Part shown: one piece after another, positions 54,861-63,384 of the stretch | How positions within the stretch are numbered: the first letter of the stretch is position 1 | Layout: each line of letters opens with the position of its first letter | Assembly (NCBI RefSeq): GCF_026342835.1 | Contig: NZ_JAPEMI010000001.1 | Coordinates: 6,764,501 to 6,828,500, forward strand | From: Streptomyces sp. NBC_00154 | GTDB lineage: Bacteria > Actinomycetota > Actinomycetes > Streptomycetales > Streptomycetaceae | DNA: 64,000 nucleotides | Reading direction: 5' to 3' | Notes under the pieces: model-generated | Told to the model about the DNA's origin: nothing | Database searches by the model: none | Seen by the model: only the letters and a program-made list of their open reading frames with translations | Made by a program: the position numbers and the translations under genes

Positions 54861-54890
54861 GGAGGACGTCCTCGACCGAGGACGTCCTCC
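54861..54890. terminator. Bidirectional terminator, 14-bp stem
   Basis: Nested palindrome: GGAGGACGTCCTCG then AC then its exact complement, so a 14-bp stem with a tiny loop. It lies in the convergent gap between the alcohol dehydrogenase and universal stress protein genes and is followed by TGTCGTTTCG. Confidence 0.8.
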
Positions 54891-54913
54891 TGTCGTTTCG
54901 TCACTACTGCGAG

Positions 54914-55789
54914 TCATTGGGGCTGCGGCACCACTGCAACCGGACAGTGTGCATGGTGGAGTGCCGCGTGGGCCGTACGGCCGATCTGCAGGCCGACGCG
55001 CCCGTGCCGGCGCGGTGCTCCCACGACGACGAGGTCGGCGGCGGCGGAGCGGTGTACGAGCACCTGATGGGCCGGCCCTTCGACCGTGGAGCGGCGTACG
55101 GCGACATCGGGATGTTTGCCGATGAACGGTCCGAGAGCCTGATCGAGTTCCGTTTCCGCGCGCATCTCGCGGGAGATGCCAGGGGCGCTCGTGTCGCGCC
55201 GGAGACCGGTTCCCTCGTGCCCCGGGCGACGCCAGGAGCGTACGGCGTCGATCTCACATTTCCGGGCGGCGGCCTCCCGGAACGCGAACGCGACGGCAGC
55301 CATTCCCCGTGCCGGGTCGGCCACACCGAGGAGAATGCGGCCGTGCGCGCCGACTGTTCCTGCGGCGTCGCCGCGCACCACGACGACGGGGCAGTGGGCT
55401 CGGGCCGCCACGGCCAGACTTACCGAGCCCAGCAGGAGCTCCTTGAGCTGGCCGCGGCCCCTTGAACCCGTGACCAGCATCGTGGCCCTGTGCCCCTCGT
55501 CCAGCAGCGCGGTGACCGTGTCCTGCGCCAGCACCTCGGCTGTCACCCTCACCTCGGGGTTACGGACTGCGGCACGTGCGGCTGCATCGGTCACAATGCT
55601 GTCTGCCAGCACTTGCTCGGAGGGGCGTTCGAGGCTCTGTTGCAGGCTCGCCGCCTCGTAACGTTCCCATCGGGAGACGTACACGAGTCGTAGCGGGAGC
55701 CCGTGACGGGCCGCCTCGTCCGCAGCCCAGTCGACTGCCCGGAGACTGGAATCCGATCCATCGACGCCCACGACCAGGGGCAGCTCCAT
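54914..55789 (-). CDS. Tandem-domain universal stress protein
   Basis: A 291-residue protein with two USP domains. Domain one (about 4-142) begins LVVGVDGSDSSLRAVDWAAD and ends with the ATP-binding GSRGRGQLKELLLGSVSLAV; domain two (about 150-288) begins ILLGVADPARG and ends VVVGAPRRHGRVGLQIGRTA, where the G-x2-G-x9-GS motif is less complete. Family members bind ATP and are induced on entry to hypoxia or stationary phase. The paired boxes at 55866-55900 lie upstream. Confidence 0.92.
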   Translation of the reverse strand: MELPLVVGVDGSDSSLRAVDWAADEAARHGLPLRLVYVSRWERYEAASLQQSLERPSEQVLADSIVTDAAARAAVRNPEVRVTAEVLAQDTVTALLDEGHRATMLVTGSRGRGQLKELLLGSVSLAVAARAHCPVVVVRGDAAGTVGAHGRILLGVADPARGMAAVAFAFREAAARKCEIDAVRSWRRPGHEGTGLRRDTSAPGISREMRAETELDQALGPFIGKHPDVAVRRSTVEGPAHQVLVHRSAAADLVVVGAPRRHGRVGLQIGRTAHAALHHAHCPVAVVPQPQ

Positions 55790-55865
55790 CGTCCCCACCA
55801 CCTTTCTTCCCACGGCCGGAAGAACCCCGTGTCGCCACCGTGACACCCGCACGGGACCGGCGGGA

Positions 55866-55900
55866 GGGGCGATCGGTCCCCAATGGGGGACGTTCGGCCC
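55866..55900 (-). promoter_or_regulatory. Paired dormancy-box sites upstream of a stress gene
   Basis: GGGGC-GATCG-GTCCC (55866-55880) and GGGAC-GTTC-GGCCC (55887-55900), starting 21 bases apart, end 76 bases upstream of the universal stress protein ATG. Both match GGGNC-N4/5-GNCCC, related to the core GGGAC-TTTA-GTCCC of the mycobacterial DosR box. The nearest member to the gene is the 15-base form. Confidence 0.6.
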
Positions 55901-56053
55901 TACGAGAGCAGCGGTTGCCCGGAGCGGTGGACGCAGCGCCGACGGATGCGGCCGCCCCGCTCGGCGGCGGGCCGAGCTGCCCGCGGTCCCGCCAATTCCT
56001 TACGAGAATTCGCTGTCGTGGTGCGCCCGCCAGGGCTTACGTGACGGCCCTTG

Positions 56054-56068
56054 GGGCCGGTCGGTCCC
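56054..56068 (+). promoter_or_regulatory. Single dormancy-box-like site
   Basis: GGGCC-GGTCG-GTCCC, a 15-base match to the same pattern, 163 bases ahead of the cyclic-nucleotide-binding-domain gene. No second copy stands 21 bases away. Confidence 0.4.
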
Positions 56069-56231
56069 CCCGTCGCCCCCGGACAGCCCCTGCGGGCCAC
56101 CGGGTAACCGGTGGAAACTGGTACCAGGTCCGTCGGAGGAGGCGTCGAGACGGCCGGGACCGAAAAGAGATCCATGCGCTTCTCGCCACCTCACCGACGA
56201 AGAATGCCGCCCCTGCGGAGGAGACCCGATC

Positions 56232-56690
56232 ATGACCTCTCCGACCATGCGGTCGCTCGGCCCCGAGCACCGCGACCGGCTCATGCACTTCGCCACGGAA
56301 GTGGCGTTCCCCGAAGGGACACGCATCTTCGAGGAAGGACAGAGCGCCGACCACTTCTGGATCGTGCGGACCGGCACGGTCACTCTCGACTTCTGTGTGC
56401 CGGGACGCCCCCCGGCGGTCATCGAGTCCCTCGGCCATGGTGAACTCATCGGCTGGTCCTGGCTGTTCAGCCCCTACGTGTGGCAGCTGGGAGCAGAGGC
56501 GATGACACCGGTGCGTGCGTATGAGCTGGACGCGGCTCAGGTACGCCAGGCGTGCCAGGCGGATCCCGAGCTGGCCACTGCCGTGGCTCTGTGGGTCGCC
56601 CGGGTGGTGGCCCACCGGTTGCAGTCCACCAGGGCCCGGCTGCTCGACCTGTACGCCCCGCACGGAAGCGGGCTGACCGACGGAACCTGA
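56232..56690 (+). CDS. Cyclic nucleotide-binding domain protein
   Basis: A 152-residue single-domain protein of the cNMP-binding/CRP N-terminal fold: MHFATEVAFPEGTRIFEEGQ, then FWIVRTGTVTLDF, and a roll ending GWSWLFSPYVWQLGAEAM. The phosphate-binding cassette is degenerate (GHGELIGWSWL instead of the usual GE-x-GE-x-ALL-x-R), so cAMP binding is doubtful. No DNA-binding domain is present. ATG 56232 follows GGAGGAGACCCG. Such proteins are part of dormancy gene sets in mycobacteria and Streptomyces. Confidence 0.88.
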   Translation: MTSPTMRSLGPEHRDRLMHFATEVAFPEGTRIFEEGQSADHFWIVRTGTVTLDFCVPGRPPAVIESLGHGELIGWSWLFSPYVWQLGAEAMTPVRAYELDAAQVRQACQADPELATAVALWVARVVAHRLQSTRARLLDLYAPHGSGLTDGT

Positions 56691-56799
56691 GCCGTCGCCC
56701 CGGCCGCGCGGACCGCCTACCTGGGGCTGAAGCGTGCCGGAGATCGCGTACAGCAGCCGATGGCCTCACCGGCGGGAACGGGGCGCGCTCGTGGTCGGA

Positions 56800-57660
56800 T
56801 CATGGTGCGGGAACGGTGATGACGGGGCAGTGCGCCCGGTGCAGCAGACCATGAACCACCGAGCCGAGCCGCATGCCCGTGTATCCGCCCTGCCCTCGTC
56901 GGCCGACCACGACAGCGAGGGCGCCCTCGGAGGCCCGGGCGAGCTCTTCCACGGGGTGCCCGCGCGTCACCTCATGGGTGACGTGCACGTCCGGATACTC
57001 GGCGGACGGCCCGGCGACCGCGTCGGACAGCAACTTGAGCCGCTCCGGCTCCGCCGAAGCCGGCTCCCTGAAGGAGACCATGGACGGCTGCCGGACCAGC
57101 AGGGCACGGAGCTCGGCTCCACGCAGGTCGGCCTCTTCGAAGGCGAAAGCCACAGCTGCGTCCGACGCCGGGCTGCCGTCGACTCCGACGACCACGTGGG
57201 GCGGCTGCTCGGAGATCTGCTCGGGCTCTCGCACCACGACGACCGGACAGGGCGCCTGCGCACTGACCGGCACGGTCACCGAGCCGGCGCTCAGGAATTC
57301 CGCGAGGCGGCCCAGCCCGCGCGTTCCCAGCACGATCATGCGGGCCTGTCGGCTGTGCCTGCAGAGCAAAGGGGCAGGCATTCCGTCCAGCAGCTCGGTG
57401 ACCACCTCGAGGTCCCCGTGCCGTTCGTGGACAAGGGCTGCCGCCTGCGCGAGCGAGTCGCCTCCGTGGGCCTGCAGGGCCAGATGCTGTGCGGTGCTGT
57501 CCACGTGGTGGCCGTGGTGCGTCGGAGGGACGGCAAGCAGGAGCCGCACGGTCAGCCCTCTGCGGTGGGCCTCGTCGGCTGCCCAGACGAGCGGCAGGTG
57601 GAACGGTCTGTTCAGGTCGACACCGACGAGCACTTCGGAGTGGTCCAGGTTGCTGGTCAT
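56800..57660 (-). CDS. Tandem-domain universal stress protein
   Basis: A 286-residue two-domain USP. Domain one contains VLVGVDLNRPFHLPLVWAAD and GTRGLGRLAEFLSAGSVTV; domain two VVVGVDGSPASDAAVAFAFE and VVGRRGQGGYTGMRLGSVVH, both with recognisable ATP-binding glycine motifs. It overlaps the stop of the upstream USP gene by four bases (ATGA) and shares that gene's promoter. The encoded pair may form heterodimers; that is inferred. Confidence 0.92.
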   Translation of the reverse strand: MTSNLDHSEVLVGVDLNRPFHLPLVWAADEAHRRGLTVRLLLAVPPTHHGHHVDSTAQHLALQAHGGDSLAQAAALVHERHGDLEVVTELLDGMPAPLLCRHSRQARMIVLGTRGLGRLAEFLSAGSVTVPVSAQAPCPVVVVREPEQISEQPPHVVVGVDGSPASDAAVAFAFEEADLRGAELRALLVRQPSMVSFREPASAEPERLKLLSDAVAGPSAEYPDVHVTHEVTRGHPVEELARASEGALAVVVGRRGQGGYTGMRLGSVVHGLLHRAHCPVITVPAP

Positions 57661-58571
57661 GACTTCTCCTGTTCCGGTTCTGCGGCACCACGGGCACAAG
57701 GGACGAGCAGGACCGGGCAGTGGGCATGGTGGAGCACAGCATGGGTGACCCGTGCCAGCGACGGCCCGATGAGGCGGTGACCCCGCCCGCCGGCCATGAC
57801 CAGCAGGTCGGCGTCGCGTGACGCCTCGACCAGCACACCTGCCGTCGAGTTGCCCTTCTCCACATCCGTCGTCACGGTCAGGCCGGGGAACTCCTCACGG
57901 ATCCGGTCGGCGACCGTCGAGATCTCGCCGGAGCGCCGGTGGGCGATCTCGTCGACGTCATCCATCAGAGGGGCGACGAGGCCCACGTACTGGAGTACGT
58001 TCCAGACGCTCAGCATGCGCAGGGAGGCTTTGCGCAGTTCGGCTGCCCGTGCCGCGTGGCGGACACAGTCCAGGTCTGCTGCGCCGCGCACGGCGACCAG
58101 CACGACACCCGCCCGCGCGCGCTGCCCGTCGTCGCGGACCACGACAACGGGTACCTCGCTGTACGCTGCCACCTGCAGTCCGACCGAGCCGAGCAGCAAT
58201 GCGGAGAACCCGCCCAGTCCGCGGCTGCCGACAACGATGGTGCCGTCCGTTCCGGCCGCCGAGCGCAGGCTCGACGCCGGCTTGCTGCGGCTGAATTCGG
58301 TCGTGACCTCGACACCGGGACAGTGCCGGGTGACCTCGGCTGCCGCCTTCTCCAGCAGCTCCTGTCCGGCCTTCCCTATCCGGTCCAGCGTTTCGACGGA
58401 TATGTGCGCGGCCCGGTTCTCGGTGTCAGCGCCATGGACGATACGCAGCGGGCTCTCTCTCCGTGCCGCTTCAGCGGCCGCCCACAGGAGTGCGGAACCG
58501 GAAGCGGCCGAACCATCGGTGCCGACCACGACCACCCCGTACTGCGGAGGGCCGGAAGCGTTGCTCGTCAT
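57657..58571 (-). CDS. Tandem-domain universal stress protein
   Basis: A 304-residue two-domain USP. Domain one: YGVVVVGTDGSAASGSALLW and VVGSRGLGGFSALLLGSVGL; domain two: VVLVAVRGAADLDCVRHAAR and MAGGRGHRLIGPSLARVTHA. Leads a two-gene operon. The ATG at 58571 has GGAGGAATG just upstream on its strand; ATG at 58574 directly before it is the alternative. Behind the paired boxes at 58633-58667, so it is probably a dormancy-regulon gene. Confidence 0.92.
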   Translation of the reverse strand: MTSNASGPPQYGVVVVGTDGSAASGSALLWAAAEAARRESPLRIVHGADTENRAAHISVETLDRIGKAGQELLEKAAAEVTRHCPGVEVTTEFSRSKPASSLRSAAGTDGTIVVGSRGLGGFSALLLGSVGLQVAAYSEVPVVVVRDDGQRARAGVVLVAVRGAADLDCVRHAARAAELRKASLRMLSVWNVLQYVGLVAPLMDDVDEIAHRRSGEISTVADRIREEFPGLTVTTDVEKGNSTAGVLVEASRDADLLVMAGGRGHRLIGPSLARVTHAVLHHAHCPVLLVPCARGAAEPEQEKS

Positions 58572-58632
58572 CATTCCTCCTTGCCACGTCGGGGCATCCT
58601 TCACGTTGCCACCACGGCCTTGCGGCGGACGA

Positions 58633-58667
58633 GGGCCGGAGGGGCCCGGGTGAGGGCCGAAGGTCCC
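58633..58667 (-). promoter_or_regulatory. Paired dormancy-box sites upstream of the two-gene stress operon
   Basis: GGGCC-GGAGG-GGCCC (58633-58647, 15 bases) and GGGCC-GAAG-GTCCC (58654-58667, 14 bases), starting 21 bases apart: the same size order and phase as at 55866-55900. They end 61 bases upstream of the universal stress protein ATG. Confidence 0.6.
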
Positions 58668-58708
58668 CTGACCGCTGTGCGGCGCGAAGGCCGTACCGGG
58701 CGCGTCGC

Positions 58709-59309
58709 TCAGCCGTCCGCTTCCGTGCCGGACAGCGGCACCCGCCACACGATCCTGGTTCCTCCACCGATCGGGGCGTCCTGACGGAACACGCCTCCCA
58801 GTGCGACGGCTCGCTCTTCCATGTTGTGCAGTCCACTTCGCGCAGCTCCTGGCGGGACGCCCACGCCGTCGTCGGTGACGGTCAGTGTCACCTTGCCTGC
58901 GGCCGCCTCGACGTGCACGTCGACGTTGCGAGCGGCGGCATGACGGGCGGCGTTGCTCAGCGCCTCCCCCAGGACCGCGATGAGGGGACCGGAGACGCCG
59001 GCGGCACCTCGGCGTCAATGGAACCGTCCACCCTCAGTGTGGGTCGGAAACCCAGCGAGGGCGCCGCGGCCTCGATGGCCGCGGTCACCTGCCTCGTCAC
59101 TGCGTGGGCCCGCCAGCAGCCTCCACGATTCCGTGCAGTACCTGGGCGTGGTCCAGTTCCCTCCCGACCGAGAGACCTGCCTCGAGCAGACTGTGCAGGC
59201 TGTCCCGCGTTCCGCGTACGGCACTGATACGGACCTCCAGCTCGCGGAGAAGCTCGTCCAGAGGGAACAGCGCGAGGCCCTCGGCACCCGCCGCATGCTC
59301 TTCGCTCAC
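58709..59309 (-). pseudogene. Decayed DosS-like histidine kinase
   Basis: Remains of a NarL-partner sensor kinase. N-terminal piece (59309-59100): LALFPLDELLRELEVRISAV then DSLHSLLEAGLSVGRELDHA, the lead-in to the first GAF domain of DosS-type kinases. It is joined, out of frame, to VTRQVTAAIEAAAPSLGF from the dimerisation/ATPase boundary, so the GAF and phospho-acceptor His regions are gone. After another one-base shift near 59005 the ATPase part continues ALSNAARHAAARNVDVHVEA (N box), DDGVGVPPG (G1) and GGGTRIVWRVPL. It cannot act as a kinase. Confidence 0.8.
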
Positions 59310-59466
59310 CGCGACACCATCCCCTCCGGTCCGGTTGGCGCCTACCTCTCACGATAGGACTGCGGAGGAGATCGGGCCCGCGCCGCAGCGGCCGGCCGAG
59401 GGGCCGGCAGATCACCGTGCCCGTCCCGTGGCCGGACCCGGGGATGGGCTGAGCGGGGCGTGGACC

Positions 59467-59480
59467 GGGCCGGTCGGCCC
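59467..59480 (+). promoter_or_regulatory. Single dormancy-box-like site
   Basis: GGGCC-GGTC-GGCCC, exact match to the 14-base form, 99 bases ahead of the HTH-PNPOx gene and 158 bases from the kinase remnant start. No partner box is placed at 21 bases. Confidence 0.45.
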
Positions 59481-59579
59481 ATGCGGTCTGCGTCGATCCG
59501 GCACAGGATTGATGCTGAGGCGGAACGCGCGAAGGCGTAGGACAGTGATTGCACCGACCAGCAGAGGGATGTGCGCAGC

Positions 59580-60287
59580 ATGTCGGAGGAAGAACCCCGG
59601 GAGCCCTCGCGCGAGGAACGCGCGACAGCGCCGGGTGACGTGGGCAGGCGCGTTGCGGCACGTCGCGAAGAGCTGGGACTCAGCAGGCAGGAGGTGGCCG
59701 AGAGATCCGGTTCGGCCACCACCTACATTCAGTACCTCGAGGAACAACAGTCCATGCCCAGCATGAGCTTCATGCTGCGGCTGGCCAATGCTCTGGATAC
59801 GACCGTTTCCGAGCTCACCGGCAGCAACATGGATCTTCCGCCCGGTACCGGCCATGCGGGTTATCACTCGCAACTGATCGAGCTGAGCGCTGATGAGTGC
59901 CGCGAACTGCTGTCCACGCACGGGGTGGGGCGGATCGCAGTCTCCACGACGGAGGGGCCGGCGGTTGTCCCGGTCAACTACGTGGTCGTCGGTAGCCTCC
60001 TGGCCTTCCGGACGGCAGCCGGTGCCACGCCTGCCGCCGCGGCGGGTCATGTGGTCGCCTTCGAGGTCGATCACATCGACGACGCGCTGAGTCAGGGGTG
60101 GAGTGTTCTGGCCACCGGCACTGCGTCGACGGTGACCGACCCGAACGTCGTGCAGAGCCTGAACGAGGTGGCGTACACGGACCCGTGGCCCGACGGACGC
60201 CGCGACCTGTGGCTGACCATCGCCCCCACTCGGCTCACCGGCCGGCGCATCCACGTACGCCAGAGCCACACCCCGCCTTCCGGATGA
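59580..60287 (+). CDS. XRE HTH - pyridoxamine-phosphate-oxidase-like fusion
   Basis: A 235-residue protein joining an N-terminal XRE-type helix-turn-helix (VGRRVAARREELGLSRQEVA and ATTYIQYLEEQQ, about residues 22-85) to a C-terminal split-barrel FMN-binding domain of the PNPOx-like type (GRIAVSTTEGPAVVPVNYVV, about 115-215). Split-barrel proteins of this type bind flavins or F420 and are typical in dormancy gene sets. The link suggests a flavin- or redox-sensing DNA-binding protein. Start at ATG 59580 is favoured; GTG at 59571 is possible. Confidence 0.88.
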   Translation: MSEEEPREPSREERATAPGDVGRRVAARREELGLSRQEVAERSGSATTYIQYLEEQQSMPSMSFMLRLANALDTTVSELTGSNMDLPPGTGHAGYHSQLIELSADECRELLSTHGVGRIAVSTTEGPAVVPVNYVVVGSLLAFRTAAGATPAAAAGHVVAFEVDHIDDALSQGWSVLATGTASTVTDPNVVQSLNEVAYTDPWPDGRRDLWLTIAPTRLTGRRIHVRQSHTPPSG

Positions 60288-60305
60288 TCCTGGTGCCTGC
60301 GGCAG

Positions 60306-60343
60306 GGGGTGGGAGCCGTGCCACCGTCGGCGCAGCTCCCACC
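60306..60343. terminator. Hairpin between HTH-PNPOx and subtilase genes
   Basis: Perfect 10-bp stem GGGTGGGAGC/GCTCCCACCC with an 18-base loop in the convergent gap; serves either strand. Confidence 0.6.
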
Positions 60344-60350
60344 CGGCCTG

Positions 60351-62108
60351 CTACTTCCGCACGCCCACGGCGCGGATGATCTCCTGCTTGACCGAGCCGC
60401 CCCGGTCGTCGGCGGCCGAGGCCCGCACGGAGATGTACTGGGCGTCGTCCGGCACCCGCACCGAGCCGGCCCAGGAGGCGGACTTGCCGCGTACGCCGTC
60501 GAGTTCGACGGAGGTCCACGTCGCACCGTCGTCGAAGGAGACCTCCAGCGTGGAGCCGGTGATCCTCCCGGTGTCCGGCGCGCCCTTGACGTACTCGGAG
60601 AAGATCCCGAGATCCAGCCGCTTTCCGGCCCGCACATCACCGTGCAGGTCGGTGTCGACGTCGAACCCGAGGTTGAGCATCGGCAGATACGTCCACCGGT
60701 CGGCAGGCGTGGCGGACGACTCGGCGAGCAGCGCCGCGACGCCCGCGACGTGCGGGGTCGCCATGGACGTACCGCTCATAGACGTGTACGGGCCGCTCCC
60801 GGAGACGAGTTGCGAGCGGGCCGCGAGGATGTTCACGCCCGGGGCGGACAGGTCGGGCTTGAGCGCATTGTCGCCGAGGCGCGGGCCCTGGCTGGAGAAG
60901 TACGCTCGCTTGTCGGCGGAGTCGACCGCGCCGATCGTGAGTGCGGAGTCGGCGGCGCCCGGAGAGCCGATGGTGCCGGGGGAGCCGGCGTTGCCCGCCG
61001 CGATCACGAACAGGGCGCCCGTGTCCTTCGAGAGGGTGTTCACCGCCTGGGCCATCGGGTCGGTGCCGTCGCTGCCCTGCGACGATCCGAGGCTCATCGA
61101 GACGATCTTGGCGTGGATGTCCTTGGCCGCCCACTCCATGCCGGCGATGATCTGCGACTCGGTGCCGGACCCCTGGTCGCTGAGGACCTTGCCGACGGCG
61201 AGCGTGGCGTCGGGCGCGACGCCCTTCTCCTTGCCGTCGGACGCGGCACCGCCGCCACCGACGGTGGAGGAGACATGCGTGCCGTGCCCGTTCCGGTCGG
61301 CGACCTCCTGACCCTCGATGAAGCTCTTGGTCTCGGTCACCCGGTCCTTGAGATCGGGGTGGGTCAGGTCCACGCCCGTGTCGAGGACGGCGACCTTGAC
61401 GCCCTTGCCGGTCAGCCCCGCCTCCCAGGCAGCGGGGGTGCCGATCTGGGCGTTGCTGGTCTCCATCGCGGCGTCGACCCGGGCGTCCAGCCCGATCTTC
61501 TCGACGCCGCCGGCCAGCCGCACTCGGCCCGAAGTCGCGCTGCGCGCACCGGAGGTGACGTCCGGTGCGACCGTGCGCCAGAACTCCCCGGACGTCGACG
61601 CCTCCAGAGCCGCACCGCCCACACTCGGCAGACCACGGACCTGGCGGGCTCCGTGCGGCGTGGCGCTCCGGGCGTTCTTCGTGTACGTCACGATGAGCGG
61701 CAGTCCGTCGGAGGACGGGTCACCGAGCCCCTGCTCGATCAGAGCGGTGACGTCGAAGAGTTCGGCGTCGAGGACGCCCGCCTGGAGGTAAGGCCGGGCC
61801 TCGTCGGGTATGACGGTGATCCGGCCGCCGGATATCTCGCTGCGAACCGCTCCGGTCGCGCCCTCGGGACGCTCCACGGCGACCGACTTCCGGCCTGCGC
61901 CGAGGTCGGTCACGGTCACCTGGTCACCGGTGATCAGGGTGACGGTTCGTGCGGTGGTGGGTGCGTGTACGGGCGACGCGGCACGGTCGGTGCCCGCCCC
62001 TGCCGTCCCCACTGCCCCTGCTGCGACAGCCGGCCCCGCCGGCAGCAGTACGAGCGGCAGCCCGGCTGCCAGCAGCCGGGACCTCCGCCTCGCGGATGCT
62101 CTGGTCAT
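60351..62108 (-). CDS. Secreted S8 subtilase with internal deletion
   Basis: A 585-residue exported protease. A signal peptide (about residues 8-32) precedes a prodomain, then the subtilase core from about 215: Asp in VAVLDTGVDLTHPD, His in NGHGTHVSSTVGG, oxyanion Asn in AAGNAGSPG and Ser in GTSMATPHVAGVAALLA (about residue 443). Immediately afterwards, at about residue 457, the sequence jumps in frame to WTYLPMLNLGFDVDTDLHGD and the C-terminal Fn3-like repeats that lie near the end of the 1000-1250-residue Streptomyces subtilases. The connecting region is missing. ATG 62108 follows GAGAGACATCC. Confidence 0.9.
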   Translation of the reverse strand: MTRASARRRSRLLAAGLPLVLLPAGPAVAAGAVGTAGAGTDRAASPVHAPTTARTVTLITGDQVTVTDLGAGRKSVAVERPEGATGAVRSEISGGRITVIPDEARPYLQAGVLDAELFDVTALIEQGLGDPSSDGLPLIVTYTKNARSATPHGARQVRGLPSVGGAALEASTSGEFWRTVAPDVTSGARSATSGRVRLAGGVEKIGLDARVDAAMETSNAQIGTPAAWEAGLTGKGVKVAVLDTGVDLTHPDLKDRVTETKSFIEGQEVADRNGHGTHVSSTVGGGGAASDGKEKGVAPDATLAVGKVLSDQGSGTESQIIAGMEWAAKDIHAKIVSMSLGSSQGSDGTDPMAQAVNTLSKDTGALFVIAAGNAGSPGTIGSPGAADSALTIGAVDSADKRAYFSSQGPRLGDNALKPDLSAPGVNILAARSQLVSGSGPYTSMSGTSMATPHVAGVAALLAESSATPADRWTYLPMLNLGFDVDTDLHGDVRAGKRLDLGIFSEYVKGAPDTGRITGSTLEVSFDDGATWTSVELDGVRGKSASWAGSVRVPDDAQYISVRASAADDRGGSVKQEIIRAVGVRK

Positions 62109-62259
62109 GGATGTCTCTCTTCCGCGCACCCGGCGAACGGTTGGTTCCGGGCGCTGCGAAGAGTTTCTTCGGCGATAACTCGCTTGTCGTCGTTCCGACT
62201 TGGCGGTTACCTGCCGTGGCGGAGACTCGTCAGCGCCGGACGCGGGGCACGCACTCGCC

Positions 62260-63210
62260 CTACGCCCAGCCGTGATGCCGGGCGTACCAGCCGAGTTGGA
62301 TGCGGGTGGTCGCCCCGGCCTGGACCATCAGCCCCTGGATGCGCCGCTGCACGGTGCGTGCCGACATGTCCACCTGCGCGGCCACCGCGTGATCGGTGAG
62401 ACCGGCGAGCAGAAGACGCAGTATGCGGGTGTCGAGGACGTCGATCCCGTGGTGCGGTTCGCCGTAGGGGCGGGCTCGTTCCCAGACGGCGTCGAAGAGT
62501 GCCTGGGCGACGTTGGCGAGGCCGCCACGCAGCACGAGACTGGGGTCGACCTCGCTGCCGGAGCCGTGCATCGGCAGCATCGCCACCTCGCCGTCGCAGA
62601 CGATGAGCTTGAGCGGCACGCCGTCGACCGTCCGGATCCGCATGCCCCGGTCGAGCGATTCGTCCACGTTGTCGGCCGCGCGCGGTTCACCCAGGAACGA
62701 CTGGTCGATGACGGCACGCACCAGCAGGCCGCGCGACAGCACGGTCGGTTCCTCGGTGCTCTCCGGGCCGACCACCTGGACGTCGCCGGTGACGAACGTG
62801 TCGATGGCGTGCCGTGAGGAGAGCTGGAGCTGGAGGTAGCGCCGGCGTACGGCATCCCGGCCCTCGACGACCTCGACCAGATCACGCTGTGCGCGTCCCA
62901 TGGACCCGGTCCGGTAGGTCTCGACCAGCTCGGCGAGCGCGAGTTCGGCACGGTGGAGGCGGATGCGGCGCTCGGTCAGTTCCGTGCCGAGCGCGACCGA
63001 CGGCGGCGCGGCCACATAATGGCCGCTACCGGGCTGCCTGTCGACCAGGGCGCGAGCCGCGAGCGAGTGCAATGCCTCCGCAACTTCCGCGTCCGGGACG
63101 GCGGCCGCCGCGGCGACTTCGGCGAGCGAGGCCGAGGGCCGTCCGATCAGCACCCTGTATACGGCTTCCTCGCAGGCGCCGAGCCCGAGATCTTCCAGTG
63201 CCAAAGCCAC
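62260..63210 (-). CDS. TrmB/LuxR-type transcriptional regulator
   Basis: About 316 residues. The N-terminal part has a winged-helix TrmB-like domain (LGACEEAVYRVLIGRPSASL, about residues 10-30, then EVAEALHSLAARALVDRQPG); the C-terminal 60 residues form a LuxR-type HTH, RILRLLLAGLTDHAVAAQVD then MSARTVQRRIQGLM. This two-HTH design is typical for actinobacterial regulators placed beside secreted proteases. The start is uncertain: GTG 63210 and TTG 63204 both lie near CCGGAGG. It sits between two S8 protease genes on the same strand and is likely to control them. Confidence 0.85.
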   Translation of the reverse strand: MALALEDLGLGACEEAVYRVLIGRPSASLAEVAAAAAVPDAEVAEALHSLAARALVDRQPGSGHYVAAPPSVALGTELTERRIRLHRAELALAELVETYRTGSMGRAQRDLVEVVEGRDAVRRRYLQLQLSSRHAIDTFVTGDVQVVGPESTEEPTVLSRGLLVRAVIDQSFLGEPRAADNVDESLDRGMRIRTVDGVPLKLIVCDGEVAMLPMHGSGSEVDPSLVLRGGLANVAQALFDAVWERARPYGEPHHGIDVLDTRILRLLLAGLTDHAVAAQVDMSARTVQRRIQGLMVQAGATTRIQLGWYARHHGWA

Positions 63211-63384
63211 CCTCCGGTCCGTGCGTACCGCCGGATTCTTGCAGTTCGGCAGGGCACACCTGACTGCGGGGGCCCGGGCGGTGCCACCGGCGCACGTGGA
63301 AACGGCGGCGGCCGGTGGGCCCGCCCGGGCGGACAGGTCCACCGGCCGTTCGACGAGCCGTTGCGACGTGGGTCGCTGGTGCGG

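Noticed and set aside
55887..55900. Taking every lone GGGNC-N4-GNCCC match as a regulatory site
   Set aside because: With eight fixed G/C positions, many single matches are expected in this composition; only tandem pairs or sites placed consistently upstream of dormancy-type genes were kept.
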